Origin: an uncultured Bacteroidales bacterium
GTDB lineage: Bacteria; Bacteroidota; Bacteroidia; Bacteroidales; Bacteroidaceae
Direction: 5' to 3'
Assembly: GCA_902801485.1 (NCBI GenBank)
Contig: CADCIP010000003.1
Coordinates: 1-64,000 of the forward strand
DNA: 64,000 bases
Shown here: positions 35,780 through 45,900 of the stretch, in pieces
How the letters are laid out: each line of letters starts with the position of its first letter
How positions within the stretch are numbered: position 1 is the stretch's first letter
Made by a program: the position numbers and the translations under genes
Notes under the pieces: model-generated
Databases searched by the model: none
What the model saw: the letters and a program-made list of their open reading frames with translations, nothing else
Told to the model about the DNA's origin: nothing

Positions 35780-38700
35780 ATGAGAAAAAAGCTACTTTAC
35801 ATGTGTTTGACGACCATAATGATGGTCTTCAGCATGTCTGCGTATGCGCTCAACAAGGTTGGGGATGTGTACCAGATTGGCACGGCAGACGACTTAGAAG
35901 AGTTTGCCGTTCTTGTGAATGGTGGTGAGGTCTTTGCCTGTGCCGAGTTAACAGCCGACATCGACAGGGGTATCGACGGAACTATGATTGGTACAGAAAA
36001 ACAAATGTACCAAGGAACCTTTGATGGTAAGGGACATACCATCAAAATCAACATGTACCCAGAGGATTATAATGCCGCACTTTTCCAGTACGCTGGCTTT
36101 GGTGCAGTCATCCAGAATCTGAAGGTGCAGGGCACGATTACCACCGCAAGCAAATTTGCTGCCGGTATCGTTGCACGAAACTATGGTATAATCCGTGGTT
36201 GCTATGCAGACATCACCATTAAGAGTTCCTTCGCTGGCGATGCTACTCACGGTGGAATTGTTGCTGTTGGTATGGGCGGTTGTACCGTTGAAAACTGTTT
36301 GGCTAAAATTGCCATTACTGGTGAAACCACCACCAATTGCGGTGGTGTTGTAGGTTGGGCAGAGAAGCGTACCAACATTGTAAACTGTCTGGTACTTAGC
36401 GATGACTGTACTTTCGCTTACTCCGATGCCTCAAATGGTCATAGCAGTAACATCTCACGTAACGAGGGTAGTCTGGCATCAATTGATGTAGAAAACTACA
36501 ATGCGGATCCATACGCGAATCGCCCTAAAGGTGCTTGCTACAACAACTATGTAACAAACCAGTGGAGCGATAACATTGCTACAACGGTTGTACCTTATGC
36601 CGACCTCGCTGACGGTAGGATCTGTTATCAGCTGAACAACGACCAGAGCCATATTGCCTGGGTTCAGCGAATTGGTACAGACCCATTCCCTGTTCCCGCC
36701 GCATTCGGCACAGGCAGGGTTTATGCTTCTGCTTCTACAGGCTGCAACGGACAGACCGATGCGGCTTTGGTTCTTACCTTCAGTAACGAAGGGAGCGACC
36801 AGGCAGCAAAGCATCAGTTCGACAAGTATGGTGTCTGCACCGAGTGTGGTTGCTTTGATTTCCACATGTTTGAGTTCGAAGACCCAGAGAAGTTTGATCA
36901 GACTGACAGATCTGTCCTGTTGAAGTCCAAAGAAGATATAGATAAGGTAGAAGGTTGGAACCGTATTGCTCAGGGTTTCAGACTGAATATGAAGATGGTT
37001 AACGACATTGAGTATATTGCCGAGGAAGGCCATTATATCTTCAACCCCAGTGACTGGATCGACGGAAACTTCAACGGTGATGGTCACACCATGACTATTG
37101 AAATGACAGAGATGGGCGAGAAAGCCGCTCTCTTCCCCGAGATGGCCGGTAAAGTTGAGAATCTTATCCTGCACGGTAATATTCAGACAAATGCAGCACG
37201 TTCCGGCTCTATCTCCGGTAATGCCCGTATGACTTTGGTCCGCAATGTTTATTCCGACGTTAACATTACTTCCACTGTTGTAGGTGACAACACGGCAGGT
37301 GGACTTTTTGGTTGGATGGGTGAAAAGGAAAAACACGTAGAGAATTGTATCTATGCCGGTACCTTTACACTGCCAGGTTCTGAAGGTGGGGCACATTGTG
37401 CACGCGTCGGTGGTGTCAGTGGCTGGACAGCAACAAAGACATACATCACCAATTGTGCAGTCCTTGGCGAGATCATCGGCGCCGGTAACCAGACTTACGA
37501 CGACGATACGGAGAACTCCCAGAATATCGCCCGTAACCCTGGCAATGTAGTTGCCGAAAATGTATATGTTCTGAATCCCATCGAAGGTAACGCTGTTACT
37601 GACCATGACAAATACACCAAGATTGAGAATCCTGAAAGTGTAGCAAACGGTGAATTGGCATTCTTCCTGAACGGTATGCAGAGCGGCTTGGATCGCTTCT
37701 ATCAGAAAATAGGTACAGATCCCATGCCTATGCCTTTTAAGAAGGAAGGCGGATTGGTTTATGCTAATGCTCCGCAATACCGCTGCGATGGTACGCCTTT
37801 GGGTAATACAACATACGGTAATACCGATACCGGTGGTGCCGTTATACCCGACCACCACTTTGTAGATGGCTGGTGTACCGAGTGCGGAAAAATGCAGGAA
37901 GACTATTTGGCTGTTGTTGATGGCTTCTATGAAATCAACAATGGCGCAGAGTTTGTATGGTGGTGCCAATATGCTAACTTACATTCGGATGCTAAAGCAA
38001 AGTTGATGGATGATATTGACATGGCTGACTACAACGACGTTTTCGTTCCTGTAGGGCTGTTCAATGGTGAGTTAGACGGTCAGGGGCATATTTTCAGCAA
38101 TGTGGATATTAGTGGTGGAGACTATTTTGGTCTGATTAGCCTTATCGGTGACGGTGCCAAAATCCACGACTTCTATTTGGATGAAAGTTGCTCTATCACA
38201 GGTAATGCATTTGTCGGCATTATCGGCGGAACCAGCGGTAGCGGTAACATTTACATCGATAAAGTTGGTAACGAAGGTAATGTTACGGGTAATGCCCAGA
38301 ATATATGCGGTATCCTCGGTGTTGACGTGGGCGGATCTATGACCCTGCACATCAGCAACTGCTGGTTTACAGGTACTATCCTTGCCGGTCGCGAGTCAGC
38401 TGCTATCTGCGGTTACTCCGGTGCCGACTCAGAGGTGTTCAACTGCTGGGGTGCATTTACAATAAATGAATCAGCTATTTATGATTGCGACTCCTTCACT
38501 CGCGGCTCTGCTAAAGTTACCAACTGTTTTGAGGCTGATATCGAGGATGTTTCTTCCAACAAGCAGCAGCACGTCAGAGCTATGGCAGATAACCGTAAAT
38601 GTAATCGTCTCCCTGTTGAGGAGATTGCCAGCGGTGCTCTTTGCTACAAGCTGAACGGCAAACAGTTCACCGAGCCTGTATGGTATCAGACACTTGAAGA

Positions 38701-41700
38701 GGACGAACATCCTTATCCGTTCGACAATCACGGGGTAGTAGTCTATGCTGCCGGCAAGTACTACTCTATACTTAACGAAGAAGATATAGCTAAAATAGCT
38801 GCAGATGTTCAGACAGAAGCAGAAACCACCTTTGCCGATGTAATTGCTACTCAGGCTCTGATTGACGACTTCAAGGCTGCAGCTGAAGCATTAGGAGAAG
38901 CAACAACTACATCTGCTCTTGCTGAAGCTTTGGAAGCTCTTGCTGCCGCAGAGGATGCTGTTAATCAGAATGCAAAAGTATATAAGGCATATATGGACAA
39001 ATGTGCTGATATAAAGGCTTATCTTGACGAAAACAAAGACTTTGCCGGCGAACTTCGCGAAGGTCTGGAAGCATACCTCAACGAGAATGATGAGCCTACC
39101 GAGGAGAATCCTCTTGGAACGTATGCTTACATTATTGAGGAGCACACTGCTACAGCCGATGAGATCAAGGCAGAGACAGAACGCGTTACTAATTGGCTCC
39201 AGGATGCCATAAATAACGGTTATATTCCTGGTACAGATATCAGTAACCTTATTCCTAATAGCGACTTCAGCCAGCAGAACGAGAAATGGACAAATGGTTG
39301 GGGCAACGGCTACGGACAGGTTAAGGACGAGAAGGGAAAAACGTTCTATGGCGTTGAAGGCTGGAATAAAACTGGTGACATGTATCAGACCGTTGAGGGT
39401 ATGAAGCCCGGATATTATCTGATAGGTGTAAACGGAGCCTTCCGACCCAGCAACAACCGCTACAGTACCAACTATGCTGCCGGTATCTATGCTAACGGCT
39501 TGTTTAACTACTTCCCAGCCGCTATTGAAGGTATGGTACCTGTAAACGAAGCTGTTGACGGTGTGAACTGTAATCTGACCATTGCCAGCGCCTACGACCT
39601 TCCTATTTACGAGGACGGCTTCTCTACAAACGATGATTATGGTGCTGAAATTATCGGTTATGTTGTTCAAGGCCCAACCGGAATGGCCATTGCTTCGATG
39701 GCAAATCGTTACGAAGCTTATACCATCGCTAATGTAGGTGAGGACGGTAAGCTTACCATCGGTATAAAGAGTCCTGGTACCCAGTATGGTAGCGATTGGA
39801 CCGGATGGGGACCTCTGAAGGTTGTTTACTGCGGTGATGACGAAGGAGTATGTAACGAAGCCCTCGACAAGGTACTTGCTAACATGACTGATCGCGCTCT
39901 GACAATTCTTGCTTCTGAGTTCAATGATAACAACGATCCTGATGCTCCTGTAGCTGCTGCTCCAAACTTCCCCGCAGCACTGAAAGAAGAACTGGAAGCT
40001 ATCGTCGCTCAGGTTGACGGTGCAGAGACTGTTACTGCCAAAGCAGAGATTGCAGCTAAGTTCTCAGACATCTTCCAGAGAATCTACGAAGGAAAACAGG
40101 CTTACATACAACTGGCAAAGACTGCCAGCATTGCTGATTACGTAGGAATCGACAACCTGAGTTTGGTTGAGAAGGATGCCGAGACAGGTGAATGGGTTGA
40201 TACTGGCGACCTGCTATTCAGTCAAGAGGAGGCTGATGCCCTTTACGATGCTGCCGAGGCTTTGAACCTTGCATATAGAGAAGGCTCGTATAGTGTGGAA
40301 GAAGCACTGAATCCTTCTGTTCTGAAAGATCCCGTCATTGCCAGAATTGTTCCTGCTCAAGACGAAAATGGATACTACCTGATTTCTACTCCCAAACAGT
40401 TTGTAGGTTATCGTACCATTGCCAGCGAAATGGATAGGTATGCCAAGGGCAAGCTCACTGCAGATATTGACATGCAGGGCATTGCTATGCTGCCTATTGG
40501 TCATAACAGAGGCGAGAATGCACAGCATATCTTTGCAGGTGAATTCGACGGACAAGGTCATACCCTTGCTAATGTCTATATCGACGACATGAATATCCCA
40601 TCAGGTGATTATGCCGAGCCTGCAACAATGTTCTATGAGTTGCAGAACGCTACCGTCAAGAACTTTAAGCTGACAGGTGAATTCTATACCACACACCAAT
40701 TCTCGGGTGCTATCACACGTTGGATGTCTGGTAAGTCAACTATTGAAAACTGTGAGATTGAAGTTGCCATGCACCTGGGCGCAAACCTTGTTGGCGATGC
40801 TTCTTCCGGTGCCGTCATCGGTCGAAACGGCAGTGCAAACAGCCTTATCAACAACTGTCACATCAACTGCCAGGTTATTGGAGAGGGTGAAAATCCTATA
40901 TGGTACGTTGGTGGTGTAGCCGGATGGGCTGATCAATCTCTTATTATAAAGAACTCTCTGATTACCAACGAGTACATCAATGTAGGTGTTGATGGTGACA
41001 ATTCCCGTACCATTAGTCGTGGTACCAAGTGTACCCCAACAAATGTCTTTGTTACTCAGTTCTTCCGTGAAGCAGAAGGAACGCTTGCTTCAGCCGAGCA
41101 GTTGGCAAGTGGTGAAATCTGCTGGACACTGAACAACAATACTGCTGATAATGCACTCTGGTTCCAGAAACTGGGTACGGATGCCACTCCTCATCTGTTT
41201 GGCGGAAGTAAGGTTTGGAAGTATGGAGATGAGTATATGAATACCCGTCCCAACATCCAACTCAACGCATTTGCATCTAACCTGAGCACCGCTACAACCG
41301 CTAATCAGGTTATAGTAGCTTATACGCTGAACGCCGATGCCAAGAGCGCAGCTATCAATTTCTATGCCGGCAATGAACTGAAGTACTCACATGTCCTGAA
41401 GGATGGCGAATTGATGGCAGGTGGTCACGAAGTTGCTATCGACAACAGCCTCCTTGGCGTTGCTGCCGGCACCGAAATGACATACGAACTGGACGTTACC
41501 GCAGTAGGTGTTACTATACCTTCTAAGATTGGTGACAGTTACAAGGTTTGGGGCCCCTACGGAATGGTTATCAACAACAATCCTGCAAGCAAGGGCTTTG
41601 GTCAGACACTTATGGTAGAGTCTTATCCTCAGGAGATTAATAATATTTATATCTCTCACGACAAGCCAGGTGCTCTGTATGCTTTCGACGTGAACTTCCA

Positions 41701-42751
41701 GCCTATCAACTCTGCCGATGGCACTCCAGGCTTCTATGGTGGTCTTCCTATTAAGGGCGAGTCTCCTCTTGCTATTGCAGGAACCTACCAGTTCGACCTC
41801 AGGGATATCCGCTTCACCGAAGACGGTCGTCTCTTCGTAGCCCGTGCTTCAGGCACCAGCAACAGCTCAGTTTACGAACTTAACCCCGAAGACCTCGACG
41901 AGCCTTGGAAGCCTGTCTTCACTGGTGGCACACTCGACGAGGCTACAGGTATAACCTATGTTGGCGAAGAGGAACAGTGTCGTATGGCACTTGGTCTGGC
42001 ATTCGAAGGCAAGGGTGAAAACCTGAAGATGTACGTGTTGGGCGGACAGCGCAGCAACGGTGGCAACAACACTACCGACTACAACTGCTCTATCTACAAC
42101 CTGGGTACAGCAACCGAATGGACAGGTGCTCCTTCGGCCAACTACGAACCTCTCGATGGCGTATATACCTATTCTTCTGTTGATGTAGGTATCTATGAAG
42201 ATGGTCAGGGTGGTCTCTGGTATATCCAGAATCGCACTTCTGAAATTAATCCTGCTCTCAAGCACTTCAATGCTGCAGAAGGCAAGGAAGACTATAGTAG
42301 CCTCACAGCTACCAATAGTGGAAAGATGACAATCACTCCCGACGGTCAGTACCTGGCAATCCCACAAGGCAGCGGCAAGATTGTTCTCTACGAGACCAAC
42401 TACGTTCCTATGGCTAACAAAAAGATATTCCTGAATCCTGTTAGAACCATCAATGTTTCCGAGACGCGTATCACAGGCCTGGCATTCGACTATGCGGGTA
42501 ACCTGTACGTTGCCTCAGCCAGCTCCGAGACTGTAAGTCGCTACGCTATCCCCAGCTGGACTGATAACAAGACCGTAACTCCTTGTGCCGAGGGCTTCAC
42601 CGTAGGTACAGAGAGCGGCGATCCCGATGCTATCGCTAATGTTAACGCTAACGTTAACAGCGGTGCTATCTACAACATTGCCGGTCAGCGTGTCAGCAAG
42701 GCTCAGAATGGTATCTACATAGTAGATGGGAAAAAGGTTGCGAATAAGTAA
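35780..42751 (+). CDS. Giant multidomain surface protein with beta-helix, carbohydrate-binding-like and T9SS-like tail regions
   Basis: 2,323 residues from the ATG at 35780. Signal peptide MRKKLLYMCLTTIMMVFSMS, then AYA. In order: GLUG-like beta-helix repeats (about 25-300; TFDGKGHTIKINM, GGVVGW); a CxxC motif HQFDKYGVCTECGC (about 345); a second beta-helix (about 415-595); HHFVDGWCTECGK (about 691); a third beta-helix (713-930); helical FIVAR-like stretches (about 1000-1140 and 1357-1510) flanking a carbohydrate-binding-like beta-sandwich (about 1155-1350; GMKPGYYLIGVNGAFRPSNN); a fourth beta-helix (1530-1760); a propeller-like region (about 1930-2260; DIRFTEDGRLFVARASGTSN); and the tail IYNIAGQRVSKAQNGIYIVD. 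Probably an exported adhesin or glycan-binding protein; this is inference. It is paralogous to the next gene. Confidence 0.85.
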   Translation: MRKKLLYMCLTTIMMVFSMSAYALNKVGDVYQIGTADDLEEFAVLVNGGEVFACAELTADIDRGIDGTMIGTEKQMYQGTFDGKGHTIKINMYPEDYNAALFQYAGFGAVIQNLKVQGTITTASKFAAGIVARNYGIIRGCYADITIKSSFAGDATHGGIVAVGMGGCTVENCLAKIAITGETTTNCGGVVGWAEKRTNIVNCLVLSDDCTFAYSDASNGHSSNISRNEGSLASIDVENYNADPYANRPKGACYNNYVTNQWSDNIATTVVPYADLADGRICYQLNNDQSHIAWVQRIGTDPFPVPAAFGTGRVYASASTGCNGQTDAALVLTFSNEGSDQAAKHQFDKYGVCTECGCFDFHMFEFEDPEKFDQTDRSVLLKSKEDIDKVEGWNRIAQGFRLNMKMVNDIEYIAEEGHYIFNPSDWIDGNFNGDGHTMTIEMTEMGEKAALFPEMAGKVENLILHGNIQTNAARSGSISGNARMTLVRNVYSDVNITSTVVGDNTAGGLFGWMGEKEKHVENCIYAGTFTLPGSEGGAHCARVGGVSGWTATKTYITNCAVLGEIIGAGNQTYDDDTENSQNIARNPGNVVAENVYVLNPIEGNAVTDHDKYTKIENPESVANGELAFFLNGMQSGLDRFYQKIGTDPMPMPFKKEGGLVYANAPQYRCDGTPLGNTTYGNTDTGGAVIPDHHFVDGWCTECGKMQEDYLAVVDGFYEINNGAEFVWWCQYANLHSDAKAKLMDDIDMADYNDVFVPVGLFNGELDGQGHIFSNVDISGGDYFGLISLIGDGAKIHDFYLDESCSITGNAFVGIIGGTSGSGNIYIDKVGNEGNVTGNAQNICGILGVDVGGSMTLHISNCWFTGTILAGRESAAICGYSGADSEVFNCWGAFTINESAIYDCDSFTRGSAKVTNCFEADIEDVSSNKQQHVRAMADNRKCNRLPVEEIASGALCYKLNGKQFTEPVWYQTLEEDEHPYPFDNHGVVVYAAGKYYSILNEEDIAKIAADVQTEAETTFADVIATQALIDDFKAAAEALGEATTTSALAEALEALAAAEDAVNQNAKVYKAYMDKCADIKAYLDENKDFAGELREGLEAYLNENDEPTEENPLGTYAYIIEEHTATADEIKAETERVTNWLQDAINNGYIPGTDISNLIPNSDFSQQNEKWTNGWGNGYGQVKDEKGKTFYGVEGWNKTGDMYQTVEGMKPGYYLIGVNGAFRPSNNRYSTNYAAGIYANGLFNYFPAAIEGMVPVNEAVDGVNCNLTIASAYDLPIYEDGFSTNDDYGAEIIGYVVQGPTGMAIASMANRYEAYTIANVGEDGKLTIGIKSPGTQYGSDWTGWGPLKVVYCGDDEGVCNEALDKVLANMTDRALTILASEFNDNNDPDAPVAAAPNFPAALKEELEAIVAQVDGAETVTAKAEIAAKFSDIFQRIYEGKQAYIQLAKTASIADYVGIDNLSLVEKDAETGEWVDTGDLLFSQEEADALYDAAEALNLAYREGSYSVEEALNPSVLKDPVIARIVPAQDENGYYLISTPKQFVGYRTIASEMDRYAKGKLTADIDMQGIAMLPIGHNRGENAQHIFAGEFDGQGHTLANVYIDDMNIPSGDYAEPATMFYELQNATVKNFKLTGEFYTTHQFSGAITRWMSGKSTIENCEIEVAMHLGANLVGDASSGAVIGRNGSANSLINNCHINCQVIGEGENPIWYVGGVAGWADQSLIIKNSLITNEYINVGVDGDNSRTISRGTKCTPTNVFVTQFFREAEGTLASAEQLASGEICWTLNNNTADNALWFQKLGTDATPHLFGGSKVWKYGDEYMNTRPNIQLNAFASNLSTATTANQVIVAYTLNADAKSAAINFYAGNELKYSHVLKDGELMAGGHEVAIDNSLLGVAAGTEMTYELDVTAVGVTIPSKIGDSYKVWGPYGMVINNNPASKGFGQTLMVESYPQEINNIYISHDKPGALYAFDVNFQPINSADGTPGFYGGLPIKGESPLAIAGTYQFDLRDIRFTEDGRLFVARASGTSNSSVYELNPEDLDEPWKPVFTGGTLDEATGITYVGEEEQCRMALGLAFEGKGENLKMYVLGGQRSNGGNNTTDYNCSIYNLGTATEWTGAPSANYEPLDGVYTYSSVDVGIYEDGQGGLWYIQNRTSEINPALKHFNAAEGKEDYSSLTATNSGKMTITPDGQYLAIPQGSGKIVLYETNYVPMANKKIFLNPVRTINVSETRITGLAFDYAGNLYVASASSETVSRYAIPSWTDNKTVTPCAEGFTVGTESGDPDAIANVNANVNSGAIYNIAGQRVSKAQNGIYIVDGKKVANK

Positions 42752-42770
42752 ATTCATCCTATAAAAAGAA

Positions 42771-42800
42771 AGAGGGAGGCCGTGCTTCCCTCTTTTTTTA
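42771..42800 (+). terminator. Intrinsic terminator after the first giant gene
   Basis: AGAGGGA (42771-42777) and TCCCTCT (42787-42793) form a stem followed by a run of T. The downstream gene ends in a near-copy of this terminator. Confidence 0.85.
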
Positions 42801-42860
42801 CCCTCTTCCCAAATTTTCTTTGCACAATTTATCTTGTTGGGGAAAAAAATCTCCAAAAAG

Positions 42861-42891
42861 TTTGAGGCTGTGACAAAAATTGATAACTTTG
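42861..42891 (+). promoter_or_regulatory. Promoter of the second giant surface protein gene
   Basis: TTTG (42861-42864), 19 bp, TAACTTTG (42884-42891), 66 bp upstream of the ATG at 42958. Confidence 0.8.
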
Positions 42892-42957
42892 TAAACCTAA
42901 AAAACCGAAACAACAAATTTATTAACTTAATTTATTAACTAACAAATCTTTCATTCA

Positions 42958-45900
42958 ATGAGTAAAAAACTACTTTACATGTGTATGATGACCATCATGA
43001 TGGTTTTCTGCATGTCTGCGTATGCGCTCGACAAGAAGGATGGCGTGTACCAGATTGGTTCGGCAGATGACTTTAATGCATTTGCCCAACTCGTGAATGG
43101 TGGTGAGGCTTCTGCCAATGCAGTCTTAACGGCTGATATTGACAAGGGCACCGATGGCACCATGATTGGTAAGGACGGAGTCGATTACCAAGGTACCTTC
43201 GATGGTCAGGGGCACACCATCACAATTAACATGTTCTCGGCAGGTGAGAACGGTATCGCAGTTTTCCGTAATATCGGTGCAAGAGCCTTTATTAAGGATC
43301 TGAAGGTAAAGGGTACCATTACCACCGACATGAAGCATGCTGCAGGTATCGCAGCATGGAGCCGTGGTACAATCGTTGGTTGCTACACCGACCTTAATGT
43401 AGTCAGCGGTGTAGCCGGTGATGCTACTCATGGTGGTGTGGTAGGTGTTGCCTATCAGGGAGCCATGATCGAGAACTGTCTGGCTAAGTTTACCATCAAT
43501 GGTGCTACATCTACCAACAACGGCGGTATCGTAGGTTGGTGCGATGGTCGTACTAATGTTGTGAACTGTCTGGTAATCAACGACGGCAGCAACTTCCAAA
43601 TTGATGGCGGAAGCGGTACTATCGGACGTAACGATGGCAACCTGGTAATTGTAGATATGGCGAAATATAGCGAAGATATCTACAACAACCGTCCCGGCGG
43701 TGCCAGCACAAACAACTATGCAACCAACGCATGGGGCAATACCAAGTGTGTAGAGGTCATCACTTCGGACGACCTGAAGAGTGGTAAGATTTGCTACCAG
43801 CTGAATAACGACCAGAGCAAGATTGCTTGGGTTCAGACGCTGGGTACTGACGATTTCCCCGTTCCTGCAGCTTTCGGCAACGGACAGGTTTACGCATCAG
43901 GTGCTACCGATTGTTCAGGTAAGGCAGAAGGCGAGCTTACCTATTCTAATAATGGAACAGCTCAAGCTACCGCACACGAATTCGACAAGTTTGGTATTTG
44001 CCAGGCTTGCGGTGCCTTTAACATATATGCCATCAACCGCGATAACGCAGATGGTAGCATTCTCGTAAAGAATGCCGAGGATATCGATTTGGCCGAAGGT
44101 TTGAACCGTATCCAGAACGGTGGTTGGTTTAACATCAAGATGACCGATGATATTACCTACATCGCAGAGCCTGGACGTTACATCTTCAACACAGGTAACT
44201 GGTTCGACGGAAACTTCAACGGTGACGGTCATACCCTTACCATCGAAATGTCTGAATTGGGCAACAATGCTTCACTGTTCCCCAACTTCTCCGGTACATT
44301 CGAGAACGTAATCATGCACGGTTCTATCTCAACCGACGGACAGTATGCAGGTTCTGTAACCAGCCATACTCGTCGTGGACGTACAGTAATCCGTAACGTT
44401 TACTCAGACATCAACATCAACACTACTCATAGCGGTGACAACACCACTGGTGGTTTCGTCGGTGTAGGTGAAGAGAATTACAGAGTAGAGAATGTTATCT
44501 ATGGCGGTACTATAGAAGGTATAGAAGGTTCAGAGTGTCTGGCTGGTATCAGCGGATGGAGCTCTGGTAACTGTACAATGGTAAATGTTGCCTTCCTGGG
44601 CGACCTCATCAATGCAGGTGGCGATTCTCAACTGATGTCTCGTAACCCCAGCAAGGTAATTCCCGCCAATGGCTATTTCCTGAACGACTGTGGTCTGACA
44701 GACGAGCGTTTCACACAGATTGAAGAAGGTGACATTACCTCTGGTAAGCTGGCATTCTTGCTGAATGCTAACCAGCAGGGTGGCGAGAACTTCTATCAGG
44801 TAATCGGTACAGACCCTGTTCCCCTGCCCATTGCTAAGGCTGGAGGTAAGGTTTATGCTGCTGCTCCTTCATACCGTTGCGACGGTACACCCGAGGGCAA
44901 TGTAAATTATTCAAATACCGAAACTTCCATTACCATTCCTCCCCACGACTTTGTCGGTGGTTTCTGTACTGTTTGTGATCATATCGACGAGAATTATGTT
45001 AAACCCGCCGAAGACGGATGGTTCGAGATTGGCACTGCCGATGAATTGGTATGGTGGTCACACTATGCAGCCGAGGTTAACCTCGGTGCCAGCTTCCGTC
45101 TGACAGCCGATATCGATATGGCCGATCAGACCAGCGATAAGACATACGCTATCGTTGGTGACGAGACTACTCCATTCTATGGTAGTATCGACGGTCAGTT
45201 CCACACCATCAGCAACTTCCGTATTTCTTATCCCAACCAGCGTGGTGTGGGTCTGATTGCTGTATGGAACAGCCGTGCTACCAAGGGTGACGGTATGTCA
45301 GATGCCGATGCACGTAATGCCGAAGGTCAGTTCATCAAGAACATCGTACTCGACGAGACTTGCGAAATCGAAGGTCTTGGCTATTGCGGTATCGTAGGTA
45401 TGACAGCTGAGTGGCCTGGCCACGTAACCTTCCTGAACGTAGGTATGGACGGTCACGTAGTATGTACCAGCGGTGCCAATGCCGGTGGTGTCCTGGGTTG
45501 TGTTATGGGTTCTACCTGCCACATCACCATCGACAACTGCTACATGACCGGTAACTGCGACGGTCCTCTGGAGAATGGTTCATTCTCAGGATGGCTGGGT
45601 AGCTATTGCGAGATTAAGAACTGCTATGCTATCGGTGTTGTAACAGGTGCAGAAGCAGAAGATACCCACAAGTATTTTGCACGCTATGGTTCTGCTACAA
45701 TTACTAACTGCTACACCCTGTATGGTGGTACCGTTGACGAAGACGGACATCATGTTTACCGTATCAAAGAAGAGGAAATTGCAAATGGTAAGTTCACATA
45801 CTTGCTGAACGGCAAGCAGTTCCGCAACTCTTTGTTCTATCAGGATCTCGAGATAGATAATCATCCTGTTGCTAATCCTGCACACGGTACCATCGTTTAT

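Noticed and set aside
36479..37969. 496-codon minus-strand frame opposite the first giant gene
   Set aside because: Antisense shadow with no recognisable domain or promoter.
42640..42662. Tandem GTTAAC hexamers at the 3' end of the giant genes as a recombination or att site
   Set aside because: They encode the NVNANVN linker; the repeat follows from codon choice and I see no mobile element boundary.
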